A stretch of DNA of 64,000 nt from JBHHUI01 sp965248775 (GTDB lineage Bacteria; Chloroflexota; Anaerolineae; Anaerolineales; JBHHUI01). Of the stretch, positions 25,322 to 33,346 are shown one piece after another. Numbering within the stretch: position 1 is the stretch's first letter; the number at the start of each line of letters is the position of its first letter. The stretch covers positions 3,596,001-3,660,000 of the forward strand of contig OZ252150.1 of assembly GCA_965248775.1 (NCBI GenBank). Reading direction: 5' to 3'. Below the pieces are notes generated by a model. The model was not told the origin of the DNA. It saw nothing but the letters and a program-made list of their open reading frames with translations, and made no database searches. The position numbers and the translations under genes are program-made.

Positions 25322-26488
25322 TTATTCCCAGAACACAATCGGCTCGCCGCGCAGTTTCAGGTCGGAGAGTGTCGCGCGGCGCAATTGCTCGAAACGCGGT
25401 TTCATTTCTTCGATTGAATCACCGCCGAGTTTTTCGATGAGTTCATCCGCGAGCACGAAGGCCATCATCGCTTCACCCACGATGGCAGAGCGTGGCACGG
25501 AGCAGAAGTCGGAGCGCTCGTACTTTGTTGGGCGCGGCTCGCCCGTCGCTAGATCGACTGAATGCAGCGGCGTTAGCGTGGTGCTGATTGGTTTCATGGC
25601 TGCGCGCGCGACGATCGGCTGACCGGTTGTCACACCGCCTTCCGTGCCACCAGCCCGGTTTGTGCGGCGTACGAGTTGGTCGCCCTCCAGAAAAATCTCG
25701 TCGTGAACTTGTGTGCCGGGTTTACGAGCATTGTCGAAGGCAGGACCGATTTCAACGCCCTTGTTGGCATGAATGCTCATCAGTGCGGCAGCGAGCCGGG
25801 CTTCGATTTTGCGATCCCAGTTCACATGCGAGCCAAGCCCGGGTGGCACGTTAAGTGCGACGACTTCATACACGCCGCCGAGCGTATCTCTCTCATCCAT
25901 TACACGCCGGATGCGCTCGCGCATTAATTGGGCGGCCACCGGATCCGGGCAGCGCACATCCGATTCTTCCGCGCGCTCGAACCGTTCTTCAATAGGAATG
26001 CCTTCGACATCGGCGACCACTTCGCCAATTTCTACGACATAGCTGCCGATCTGGATGCCAAACTGTGCCAACAACTTGCGGCAGATGGCAGCCACGGCAA
26101 CGCGGGCAGTAGTTTCCCGCGCAGAGGCGCGCTCCAGGCTGTAACGCAGATCGTCATAGCCATACTTGATCGCGCCTACCAGGTCCGCGTGGCCCGGCCG
26201 CGGGGCTGTCATGGGATCAACTGCTTTACCCTGCCATTTGACATGATCCAGATTAGTCACTTGCAGCGCGATGGGCGCGCCGATGGTTTGGCTATTCATC
26301 ACGCCGCTCAGAATCTGAACCTGGTCCTTTTCGATCTTCATGCGTCCGCCGGTGCCGTAGCCTTTCTGGCGGCGCCTGAGATCGGGGTTAATATCTTCCG
26401 CGGTAAGCGGGAGACCGGCCGGGATGCCCTCCAGGATGGCATTTACAGCGGGGCCGTGCGATTCGCCGGCCGTTAAAAATCGGAGCAT
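25322..26488 (-). CDS. aroC: Chorismate synthase
   Basis: It converts EPSP to chorismate with reduced FMN. Signatures are MLRFLTAGESHGPAVNAILEGIPAGLPL, RRRQKGYGTGGRMKIEKD, SGVMNSQTIGAPIAL, PRPGHADLVGAIKYGYDDLRYSLERASARETTARVA, DERDTLGGVYEVVALNVPPGLGSHV, NKGVEIGPAF, TNRAGGTEGGVTTGQPIVARAAMKPI and RSDFCSVPRSAIVGEAMMAFVLADELIEK. The 388-residue length is normal. The gene lies between aroE and the thioesterase in the operon. Confidence 0.98.
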   Translation of the reverse strand: MLRFLTAGESHGPAVNAILEGIPAGLPLTAEDINPDLRRRQKGYGTGGRMKIEKDQVQILSGVMNSQTIGAPIALQVTNLDHVKWQGKAVDPMTAPRPGHADLVGAIKYGYDDLRYSLERASARETTARVAVAAICRKLLAQFGIQIGSYVVEIGEVVADVEGIPIEERFERAEESDVRCPDPVAAQLMRERIRRVMDERDTLGGVYEVVALNVPPGLGSHVNWDRKIEARLAAALMSIHANKGVEIGPAFDNARKPGTQVHDEIFLEGDQLVRRTNRAGGTEGGVTTGQPIVARAAMKPISTTLTPLHSVDLATGEPRPTKYERSDFCSVPRSAIVGEAMMAFVLADELIEKLGGDSIEEMKPRFEQLRRATLSDLKLRGEPIVFWE

Positions 26489-26523
26489 AGCTCGTTACCT
26501 TGGTGTGCCTTGCGCATTGAGAA

Positions 26524-27402
26524 TTAGGGCGCTTCTAATTGTTGTTCTGATCTCACTTGCAATTCGGATGCAGCTGCCGACCGCATGATATGCAGCGACG
26601 GCTTTTGGCCAGTCCAGCGTTCGAAGGCCAGTGCGCCTTGCTGTACGAGCATGCCCAATCCACCTGTACCATGCAGTTTATGCGAGTGTGCCTGATGCAC
26701 TAATTTGGTTACAGGTGGATTGTAGACCAGGTCGTAGACAAACATGCCGGTTGGAAAGGGCACCACCGGAAACCACGGTGTGCTGTGAATGTCAGGGGTC
26801 ATGCCAAGCGGCGTGCAATTTACAGCCAACACACAGCCCTGCGATGCTTCTCCGAGATCAATGGGTGTCCAGTCGAAGTTGATAACGCCTCCACCGGTGG
26901 CACGGTGAATATCGCCCGCGAGTTGCGCGCCGGCGCGCACATTGCGTCCCAACAGCCGCACTTTGCAGCCGCGCTGTAACAACGCAAAAGCCACGGCGCG
27001 GGCCGATCCGCCGGTTCCAAACACAAGCGCAGGTTTGCCTTCAAAGTTAGTCGTGTTCTCCTCCAGATCGGCCAAAAAGCCAGCCAGGTCGGTATTGTCG
27101 CCGATCAACTGATCGCCATCTCGAAATATAGTATTGACTGCGCCAAGTGTCGCCGCGCTTTCAGTGAGTGCGTCGAGAAGTTCAGTGACGGCTTGTTTGT
27201 GTGGAATGGTGACATTGGCTCCCTGCCACTCTCCGCTGCGCAATCGGCCGATTGCCGCCGTCAAGTCGTGCGTCGCAATATCTATCGCCAGGTATTCAAA
27301 ATCCAGACCAAGCGTGGCGAAGGCCGCGTTGTGCATGGCAGGTGAGACACTGTGCGAAATCGGAGAGCCAAGCAGCGCGATCGTTTGTAGCCCTTCAGAC
27401 AA
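26524..27402 (-). CDS. aroE: Shikimate dehydrogenase
   Basis: It reduces 3-dehydroshikimate to shikimate with NADPH. Seen are IALLGSPISHSVSPAMHNAAFATLGLDFEYLA (substrate Ser pair), GANVTIPHKQAV (catalytic Lys in IPHK), GAVNTIFRDGDQLIGDNTDLAGF (Asn and Asp contacts), LVFGTGGSARAVAFALLQRG (NADP loop), NCTPLGM, VYDLVYNPPVTKLV and GTGGLGMLVQQGALAFERWTG. The start overlaps the end of the zinc alcohol dehydrogenase gene by eight bases. Its end is 36 bases before aroC. Confidence 0.96.
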   Translation of the reverse strand: MSEGLQTIALLGSPISHSVSPAMHNAAFATLGLDFEYLAIDIATHDLTAAIGRLRSGEWQGANVTIPHKQAVTELLDALTESAATLGAVNTIFRDGDQLIGDNTDLAGFLADLEENTTNFEGKPALVFGTGGSARAVAFALLQRGCKVRLLGRNVRAGAQLAGDIHRATGGGVINFDWTPIDLGEASQGCVLAVNCTPLGMTPDIHSTPWFPVVPFPTGMFVYDLVYNPPVTKLVHQAHSHKLHGTGGLGMLVQQGALAFERWTGQKPSLHIMRSAAASELQVRSEQQLEAP

Positions 27403-28390
27403 CGATAACCCCTGATCCGTTAATCTCGCTTGCCTTCAATTTCTGCAATGCGAGGTTGGCTTCGTTGAGTGCGAATGTCTCGGTGTCCGTGCGAATGGGA
27501 ATCTCTGCTGCGAGTGGCAGGAACACTTCCGCATCGCGGCGCGTGGCATTGGCTACGGAGCGAATTGAGCGTTCTTCCCACAGCAGGCTGTACGGCATTT
27601 CGGGAATGTTGCTCATGTGAATGGCGTTGATGCACAACGTTCCGCCCGGGCGCAGCTGGCCGAGTGCAAGCGGCACGAGCCAACCAGCCGGAGCAAAGAT
27701 AATGGCGCGGTCGAGTTGCGCCGGCGGCTTGTCCGAGGCCTCCCCAACCCAGGCTGCCCCCAATGCGTGTGCATGCTTTTGGTGCGCATGACTACGCGTA
27801 AACACGAAGACTTCGCAATCCCAATGCAGCGCCACCTGAATACAAATATGCCCGCTGCCGCCAAAGCCATACAGGCCGAGGCGCTCACCGGCTTGCAGAT
27901 CGGAAAGGCGCAATGAACGATAGCCAACGATGCCGGCACACAACAGCGGCGCAACTTCTACATCACTGAATTGATCGGGGATCGGGACTGCAAAGTCTGC
28001 TTCGGCGAGCAGGAATTCGGCAAAACCGCCGTCGATGCTATATCCGGTGAAGGTTGCGCGCTCGCACAGGTTCTCGTTCCCGCGCAGGCAGTGAGCGCAG
28101 TTGCCGCAGGCCGCGTGGAGCCAGGGAACACCGACACGCTCTCCCATCGCAAAACGAGTCACGCCTGTGCCCACCGCATCGATCATCCCGGCAATCTGAT
28201 GTCCCGGAACGATCGGCAAGCGCAGGTCTGGCAACTCGCCTTCGACCACATGGCGGTCGGTATGGCAAACGCCGCAGGCGTTTACCCGTACGCGGATTTG
28301 TCCCGCGCCAGGTTCGGGCATGGGCAGCTCTATTTGGTGGAGTGGTGCTGTCTCCACAGGCGCAGCCGTTGTAAGCTGCATGGCTCGCAT
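27395..28390 (-). CDS. Zinc-dependent alcohol dehydrogenase, embedded in the aromatic operon
   Basis: A medium-chain dehydrogenase/reductase of about 331 residues. The catalytic zinc site is ACGVCHTDRHVVEGE and PIVPGHQIAG; the structural zinc Cys are in CGNCAHCLRGNENLC. The nucleotide fold is LGLYGFGGSGHICIQVAL, followed by VFVFTRSHAHQKHAHALGAAWV. The family (AdhP-like) oxidises short or aromatic alcohols. It sits between aroA and aroE with overlaps on both sides, so it is part of the transcription unit. It is not a shikimate enzyme; a role on an aromatic alcohol or aldehyde is only suggested by position. Confidence 0.9.
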   Translation of the reverse strand: MRAMQLTTAAPVETAPLHQIELPMPEPGAGQIRVRVNACGVCHTDRHVVEGELPDLRLPIVPGHQIAGMIDAVGTGVTRFAMGERVGVPWLHAACGNCAHCLRGNENLCERATFTGYSIDGGFAEFLLAEADFAVPIPDQFSDVEVAPLLCAGIVGYRSLRLSDLQAGERLGLYGFGGSGHICIQVALHWDCEVFVFTRSHAHQKHAHALGAAWVGEASDKPPAQLDRAIIFAPAGWLVPLALGQLRPGGTLCINAIHMSNIPEMPYSLLWEERSIRSVANATRRDAEVFLPLAAEIPIRTDTETFALNEANLALQKLKASEINGSGVIVV

Positions 28391-29655
28391 CAGGAAGCAC
28401 CGAGACGCATGAGTTGCGTTGAAAATTCGGGGAATGACTCGTCGATAGCGGCTGCGTTCTGGACGTTCGTCTCTCCCCGGGCGACCAGGCCTGCAACTGC
28501 CAGCGCCATTGCCAGCCGATGGTCGTTGTGACTGTCCACGTTTGCACCTGCCAGTTGTTGCGGCCCGGTGATCGCAAAACCGTCCGGGAACTCTTCGACC
28601 TGCGCGCCCAGCTTTCTCAATTCAGTTGCAACTGCCGCGATACGATCGGACTCTTTTAGACGTAGTTCTGCCGCTTTACGAACTATCGTTAGGCCTTCTG
28701 CTTGTGTGGCAATGATCGCAAATGCTGGGAATTCGTCGATCATGCGCACAACGCGATCGCCGGCGATCTCCGTGCCGCGCAAAGGTCGCTGGCGCACGGT
28801 CAGGTCACCAACAGGTTCGCCGCCCGCATCGTGTTCGTTCTCGATCACAATGTCGGCGCCCATCTCACTCAAGGTGTCTACCAGGCCGATACGGGTGGGG
28901 TTGAGCCCGAGATTGGGGATGTTGATTTCACTCCCTGGGACGATCACGGCCGCTGCGATCAGAAATGCCGCGCTGGAGAAATCACCCGGGACGGTCAGGT
29001 CGGTGGGGGGCAGCGCGCCACCATTGGGAATTAGTGTGACCGAATTCGCCTGCGAACGTACGTCTACCCCTAGCGCGCGTAACATTCGTTCCGAGTGATC
29101 GCGAGAAGGGCCGGGTTCGTGCAGCGTTGTCAGACCATCGGCATTTAAGGCAGCCAGTAACACGGCTGCTTTCACCTGCGCCGAGGGCACTTCGGTTGTG
29201 TGCTCGATGCCTTGCAGACCGCCGCCTCGCACGTGCAGTGGTGCGTGATCGCCTGCGATGTTTGCACCCATCGCGCGCAGCGGTCGCGCCACACGGCCCA
29301 TGGGGCGCTGCTGCAGGCGGGCTGTGCCGGTGAGGGTTGCAGCAATGGGTTGCCCGGCCAACGCTCCGAGTAGCAAGCGAATGGTGCCACCGGAATTGCG
29401 ACAATGCAGCAGGCCAGATGGTTGCTGCCATTCTCCTCCGTTAACGATCAACGTTTCGTCTTCTGTGTTAAACGAAACGCCGAGTTGTTCAAGTGCGTCG
29501 ATCATTGCATGCGTCACACCCGCGCGCAGGCAGTTGCGGATGTGACTCGTGCCGGGGCTGAGAGCAGCGTGGAGCAGTGCGCGGTGCGATATCGATTTAT
29601 CGCCTGGCACCCTGGCCGAACCGGAAAGTGGAGAGGTGTGATGTTGAATACGCAA
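28390..29655 (-). CDS. aroA: 3-phosphoshikimate 1-carboxyvinyltransferase (EPSP synthase)
   Basis: It joins shikimate-3-phosphate and PEP. Motifs: GSARVPGDKSISHRALLHAAL, NCLRAGVTHAMIDALEQLG, HCRNSGGTIRLLLGALAGQP, ATLTGTARLQQRPMGRVARPLRAMGA, VPSAQVKAAVLLAALNADG, PGDFSSAAFLIAAAVIVPGSE, GDRVVRMIDEFPAFAIIATQAEG, RLKESDRIAAVATELRKLGA and SHNDHRLAMALAVAGL. The LLGALAG variant of the NSGT loop region resembles glyphosate-insensitive class II-like forms only loosely, so sensitivity cannot be stated. The TTG at 29655 directly follows the tyrA stop and is preferred over an ATG within tyrA. Confidence 0.96.
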   Translation of the reverse strand: MRIQHHTSPLSGSARVPGDKSISHRALLHAALSPGTSHIRNCLRAGVTHAMIDALEQLGVSFNTEDETLIVNGGEWQQPSGLLHCRNSGGTIRLLLGALAGQPIAATLTGTARLQQRPMGRVARPLRAMGANIAGDHAPLHVRGGGLQGIEHTTEVPSAQVKAAVLLAALNADGLTTLHEPGPSRDHSERMLRALGVDVRSQANSVTLIPNGGALPPTDLTVPGDFSSAAFLIAAAVIVPGSEINIPNLGLNPTRIGLVDTLSEMGADIVIENEHDAGGEPVGDLTVRQRPLRGTEIAGDRVVRMIDEFPAFAIIATQAEGLTIVRKAAELRLKESDRIAAVATELRKLGAQVEEFPDGFAITGPQQLAGANVDSHNDHRLAMALAVAGLVARGETNVQNAAAIDESFPEFSTQLMRLGAS

Positions 29656-29657
29656 AC

Positions 29658-30518
29658 TTAAACTCGTTCCATACGTTCTGTGCGGATTTCGGCCAGCCAA
29701 GCCTGCAAGGCAGCTATATCGCCCTGTTCGAGAAATGCCTCCATGCGTGCCAGCAGCACTTGTTCACCGCGCAATGCTGCCAATATCGCAGATCGGTTTG
29801 TCTCGATGATATCCGCCATCATGCGTGTATCACTCGCAGCCAGTCGAGTGGTGTCGCGAAATCCGGAGGCAGTCACGGACCACAGGTTCTCGTCGCCGTT
29901 TGCATTTTCTAAAGCAAGTGCCATCAAGCTACTGGATACCAAATAGGGCAAATGACTGGTGATCGCTACAAGTTCATCATGCTGTGCCGGTGCGAGCAGG
30001 AGGCTGCGTGCGCCAATCGCTTTCACCAACTCTTCGGCAAGGCCGAGCGTGGCTGGGGTTGTACGTTCCAACGGAGATAGTACAAACGTGGCTGTCGCGT
30101 ACAGGTGTGCCGCAGCGTTATCAATTCCAGGAGTCTCTTTCCCACACATGGGATGCCCACCGATCGGATCGAAATGATCTGGCAGCGCAGCCATCGCTGC
30201 ACATATTTCGTGTTTGGTTGACCCGATGTCCAGGATTACGAGGGGGCTTTGCGAGCTGGGCAGCTCTGCCAGTTGCGCAAGCTGCGCAAGGATTGTGCGG
30301 ACGGGAGTGGCGAGCACCAGCAGGTCGGCACGCGCTACTCCCTCCGTAAAATCGCCAGTGGCAAAGTTCACTAATTTATTTCTGCGCGCGAACTCGAGAG
30401 TTGCCGGGTCTGAATCCACAGCGGTAACACCGGCACATTTCTGACGCAACGCCAACGCCAGTGAGCCACCCATCAGGCCGAAGCCGGCAATGGTGATGTG
30501 GGTTTCGGCGAGACTCAT
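29658..30518 (-). CDS. tyrA: Prephenate/arogenate dehydrogenase
   Basis: It performs oxidative decarboxylation toward tyrosine. The N-terminal Rossmann loop is ITIAGFGLMGGSLALALRQK, then DLLVLATPVRTIL, VILDIGSTKHEICAAMAALPDHFDPIGGHPMCGKETPGIDNAAAHLY (the conserved catalytic His region), and the helical C-terminal domain with QHDELVAITSHLPYLVSSSLMALAL and ASGFRDTTRLAASD. No ACT domain is attached. The ATG at 30518 (MSLAETHI) is preferred; an upstream ATG at 30566 would add unconserved residues. No prephenate dehydratase gene is seen in this window. Confidence 0.94.
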   Translation of the reverse strand: MSLAETHITIAGFGLMGGSLALALRQKCAGVTAVDSDPATLEFARRNKLVNFATGDFTEGVARADLLVLATPVRTILAQLAQLAELPSSQSPLVILDIGSTKHEICAAMAALPDHFDPIGGHPMCGKETPGIDNAAAHLYATATFVLSPLERTTPATLGLAEELVKAIGARSLLLAPAQHDELVAITSHLPYLVSSSLMALALENANGDENLWSVTASGFRDTTRLAASDTRMMADIIETNRSAILAALRGEQVLLARMEAFLEQGDIAALQAWLAEIRTERMERV

Positions 30519-30576
30519 AGAGGAATGGAAATTAGCAAGTGGAGACTGGGAATCTCTAGTCTCCAATCTTCTTTGG

Positions 30577-31590
30577 CTAATCGCGGCCTACTGCTGTCGC
30601 TATTGTCCGCACCTGATTCACCAGGTCCGCGAACTTTTGCGGTTTCAAACTCTGACCGCCATCGGAGAGAGCTTTTTCCGGTTCGGGATGAACTTCAACC
30701 ATCAATCCGTCGGCACCGGCTGCTATACCCGCCCGCGCAATAGCGGTGACAAATTCCCATTTCCCCACGGCATGGCTGGGATCCAGGATCACGGGCAAAT
30801 GAGTCAGACTTTTCAATACGGGAACGGCGTTAATGTCTGTCGTGTTGCGCGTGTACTTCTCGAAAGTTCGGATGCCACGTTCGCACAGTATCACCTTGCG
30901 ATTGCCATGCGAGAGAATGTATTCCGCGCTCATTAGCAACTCTTCCATAGTGGCCATTAAGCCACGTTTTAAGAGAACCGGGAGTTCGTTGCGCCCAACG
31001 GCCTTAAGCAGTTCATAATTCTGCATGTTGCGGGCGCCGATCTGCAACACATCGGCATACTCATTAACCAGTGGGATATGCTCGGGGGTCATTACCTCGG
31101 TCACAACGGCGAGATTGGTTTGTTCACGGGCCTCGGCCAGAATTTTCAAACCTTCTTCGCCCATGCCCTGAAAGCTATACGGCGAACTACGCGGTTTGAA
31201 TGCCCCGCCCCGCAACGCGATTGCCCCCGCTTCCTTTACAGCATGGGCAGTTTCGAGCAACTGCGTTTTGCTTTCTACAGAGCAGGGTCCGGCGATGATC
31301 GCGATCTCGTTCCCGCCAACTTCGACGCCGTTTATGCTGACGGTACTATTGGCTGTATTGAAATCGCGGGAGGCCAATTTGAAGGGCTTCAAGATTGGAA
31401 CTGTCTTCTCGACGCCCTCCATCACTTCGAAGGCCTGGCGTTCGATTGGACGGTCGTCTCCGATCACACCGATGATAGTGCGCTCTGCGCCTTCCGATAA
31501 GTGTGCAGTGAAGCCCGCCTCTTCGACACGCGCCACGACATCCTCTATCTGATCCCGTTTCGCACCCGCACGCATTACGATGATCATCAT
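30577..31590 (-). CDS. aroF: DAHP synthase (type I beta, Thermotoga-like), copy 2
   Basis: It condenses PEP and erythrose-4-phosphate, the entry step of the pathway. The first 70 residues (MIIVMRAGAKRDQIEDVVARVEEAG) form the ferredoxin-like/ACT-like regulatory domain found in feedback-regulated beta-type enzymes. The barrel has IIAGPCSVES, GAIALRGGAFKPRSSPYSFQGMGEEGL, TEVMTPE, DVLQIGARNMQN, PVLLKRGLMATMEE, CERGIRTFE, LPVILDPSHAVGK and GLMVEVHPEPEKALSDGGQSL. An ideal AAGGAGGA precedes the start. It is a tandem paralogue of the gene at 31612-32622. Confidence 0.96.
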   Translation of the reverse strand: MMIIVMRAGAKRDQIEDVVARVEEAGFTAHLSEGAERTIIGVIGDDRPIERQAFEVMEGVEKTVPILKPFKLASRDFNTANSTVSINGVEVGGNEIAIIAGPCSVESKTQLLETAHAVKEAGAIALRGGAFKPRSSPYSFQGMGEEGLKILAEAREQTNLAVVTEVMTPEHIPLVNEYADVLQIGARNMQNYELLKAVGRNELPVLLKRGLMATMEELLMSAEYILSHGNRKVILCERGIRTFEKYTRNTTDINAVPVLKSLTHLPVILDPSHAVGKWEFVTAIARAGIAAGADGLMVEVHPEPEKALSDGGQSLKPQKFADLVNQVRTIATAVGRD

Positions 31591-31611
31591 TCCTCCTTGA
31601 TGAATAGTGTC

Positions 31612-32622
31612 CTAGTTGCGTCCGATACTGGCTGCAATGCCACGCACCTGCTGTACCAATTCCGCAAACTTCTCGGGTTTGAGACTCTGCGCACCATCTG
31701 AAAGGGCCTCTTCTGGGTGATTGTGGACTTCCACGATTAAGCCGTCGGCGCCAGCCGCGATTCCTGCTCGGGCTACCGCAGCCACATAGGCCCATTTCCC
31801 AACGCCATGACTGGGGTCCAGGACCACAGGTAAATGAGTCAGGTCTTTCAATACTGGGACGGCATTGATGTCGGTTGTATTGCGAGTGTATTTCTCAAAT
31901 GTGCGGATGCCACGTTCGCAGAGCATGACATTCTTGTTGCCGCCGGAAAGAATATATTCGGCGCTCATCAAGAGTTCTTCTATCGTGGACATCAAGCCGC
32001 GCTTGAGTAGCACTGAGCGCCCACTCTTTCCCACAGCTTTGAGCAAATCGTAGTTCTGCATATTGCGGGCACCGATCTGCAATACATCGGCGTATTCGCC
32101 GACGAGAGGTACCAACTCGGGCGCCATCACTTCAGTGACAATCGGTAAGCCAGTTTGTTCCCGGGCTTCAGCCAGAATTTTCAATCCTTCTTCGCCCATG
32201 CCCTGAAAGCTATACGGCGAACTGCGCGGCTTGAATGCCCCGCCCCGCAACGCGATTGCACCCGCTTCCTTTACCGCATGGGCAATTTCGAGCAACTGCG
32301 TTTTGCTTTCTACAGAGCAGGGTCCGGCGATGATCGCGATCTCGGGTTCGCCGACCTGCACACCGTTGAGCGCTACAGTGCTGTCAATTGGTTGCATCTC
32401 GCGCGAGGTCAGTTTGAATGGTTTGAGCACGCGCGTTGTCTTCTCAACACCATCGAGCACTTCGTAAATGCGTCCTTCCTTGGGGCGGCCATCGCCGAGG
32501 ACACAGACGATGGTGCGTTCCGTGCCTTGCACCAGTCGGGTGGCGAAGCCGTCCAATTCCACACGCTTGACGACGGTATTAATCTGTTTTTCGCTGGCAC
32601 CAGCTCTCATTACGATGATCAT
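31612..32622 (-). CDS. aroF: DAHP synthase (type I beta, Thermotoga-like), copy 1
   Basis: It has the same architecture as the neighbouring paralogue and is about the same length (336 residues). The barrel cores are almost superimposable (IIAGPCSVES, GGAFKPRSSPYSFQGMGEEGLKI, LQIGARNMQN, LDPSHGVGK). The N-terminal regulatory domains differ much more (LDGFATRLVQGTERTIVCVLGDGRPKEGRIYEVLDGVEKTTRVLKP against the partner). This suggests the two isoenzymes respond to different effectors, such as Tyr and Phe. GGAGG precedes the start; it lies 12 bases after aroH. Confidence 0.96.
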   Translation of the reverse strand: MIIVMRAGASEKQINTVVKRVELDGFATRLVQGTERTIVCVLGDGRPKEGRIYEVLDGVEKTTRVLKPFKLTSREMQPIDSTVALNGVQVGEPEIAIIAGPCSVESKTQLLEIAHAVKEAGAIALRGGAFKPRSSPYSFQGMGEEGLKILAEAREQTGLPIVTEVMAPELVPLVGEYADVLQIGARNMQNYDLLKAVGKSGRSVLLKRGLMSTIEELLMSAEYILSGGNKNVMLCERGIRTFEKYTRNTTDINAVPVLKDLTHLPVVLDPSHGVGKWAYVAAVARAGIAAGADGLIVEVHNHPEEALSDGAQSLKPEKFAELVQQVRGIAASIGRN

Positions 32623-32634
32623 AAATCCTCCTTG

Positions 32635-33039
32635 TCAGGTTGGCTCTGTGTTATTGAAAGGGAGCATTGCAAGTGCCTGAGCACGATCGGGGCGCAGGTC
32701 TTTGGCACCCTTCAAGTAAACGTGAACAATCTCAGCATTGGTTTTCGTGGTGTTCCAATGAATGAGTGTGCGAATGCACATGGATAAGCCATGGGGAACA
32801 TTCATTTCGTGACCGCAGAGCAGGGCTGTATCGGTCCAACCCAATGCACGCGCGGAAATCGCAGGGTATTCGGCATTTAAGTCTTGTGTGGTCGTAAAAA
32901 TTACCGAAGCCACATCCTCGGATTCGATGCCGTTCGCAGCGATGATCTCCGAGAGCATCTCGTGTGTGGCTTTTAGGATTGCTGCACTCGTATTCTCTTC
33001 TACCGTAATGGCGCCACGCACCCCGCGACATGCAAGCAT
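32635..33039 (-). CDS. aroH: Chorismate mutase, AroH type
   Basis: It converts chorismate to prephenate, the branch point for Tyr and Phe. The trimeric AroH-type fold is shown by CRGVRGAITVEENTSAAILKATHEMLSEIIAANGI, VASVIFTTTQDLNAEYPAISARALGWTDTALLCGHEMNVPHGL and CIRTLIHWNTTKTNAEIVHVYLKGAKDLRPD, carrying the active-site Arg and Glu. GGAGG lies before the ATG at 33039. It is the first structural gene of the operon and lies directly downstream of the attenuator. Confidence 0.95.
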   Translation of the reverse strand: MLACRGVRGAITVEENTSAAILKATHEMLSEIIAANGIESEDVASVIFTTTQDLNAEYPAISARALGWTDTALLCGHEMNVPHGLSMCIRTLIHWNTTKTNAEIVHVYLKGAKDLRPDRAQALAMLPFNNTEPT

Positions 33040-33057
33040 AAAGCCTCCGTTTAAACG

Positions 33058-33082
33058 AAAAACGCGGAGCCGCCGCTCCGCG
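33058..33082 (-). terminator. Attenuator terminator of the aromatic operon
   Basis: On the minus strand CGCGGAGC and GCTCCGCG form a perfect 8-bp stem with a 4-nt loop, followed by five T. It stands 19 bases before the aroH start codon and after the leader peptide. Its CGGCGG (33070-33075) is complementary to CCGCCG in the leader peptide codons at 33125-33130. Confidence 0.88.
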
Positions 33083-33109
33083 CTTAGTGTAGATGTCTGA
33101 ATTGTCTAC

Positions 33110-33184
33110 TTAAGCTTTAAGAAACGGCGGTTGGTTTTCCGTCGTGTAAAAGAAATAGAAGCCAAAGTAGTAATTAGATTGCAT
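33110..33184 (-). CDS. Leader peptide of the aromatic operon, Tyr/Phe-rich (24 codons)
   Basis: The frame runs from ATG at 33184 to TAA at 33110. It opens MQSNYYFGFYFFY, so eight of residues 5-13 are Tyr or Phe, and then continues TTENQPPFLKA. In all it has four Tyr and five Phe and no Trp. Ribosome stalling at these codons when charged tRNA-Tyr or tRNA-Phe is scarce would leave the Pro-Pro codons (CCGCCG) free to pair with CGGCGG in the terminator, preventing termination. Translation to the stop would cover them and allow the terminator to form. The start is only nine bases from the -10 box, so the mRNA is probably leaderless. No Shine-Dalgarno is seen. Confidence 0.82.
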   Translation of the reverse strand: MQSNYYFGFYFFYTTENQPPFLKA

Positions 33185-33193
33185 TGCGACGAG

Positions 33194-33222
33194 AGTCTAG
33201 CACGCTGCCTTCGAACGGTCAA
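33194..33222 (-). promoter_or_regulatory. Sigma-70-type promoter of the aromatic operon
   Basis: TTGACC (33217-33222 on the plus strand as GGTCAA), a 17-base spacer and TAGACT (33194-33199). The predicted transcript start lies within about four bases of the leader peptide ATG. The stretch 33223-33346 beyond it holds nothing I recognise. Confidence 0.72.
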
Positions 33223-33346
33223 CAGGCAGCCTGCACAAGATTCAGGTCGCTAGTTCGGGGTTACTTTATCATTTGACGAGCGCCACCCCAATTGATCCAA
33301 TCCTCAAGCAAATGGAAGCTCTCAATTCCAGTGGAATATTGACACG

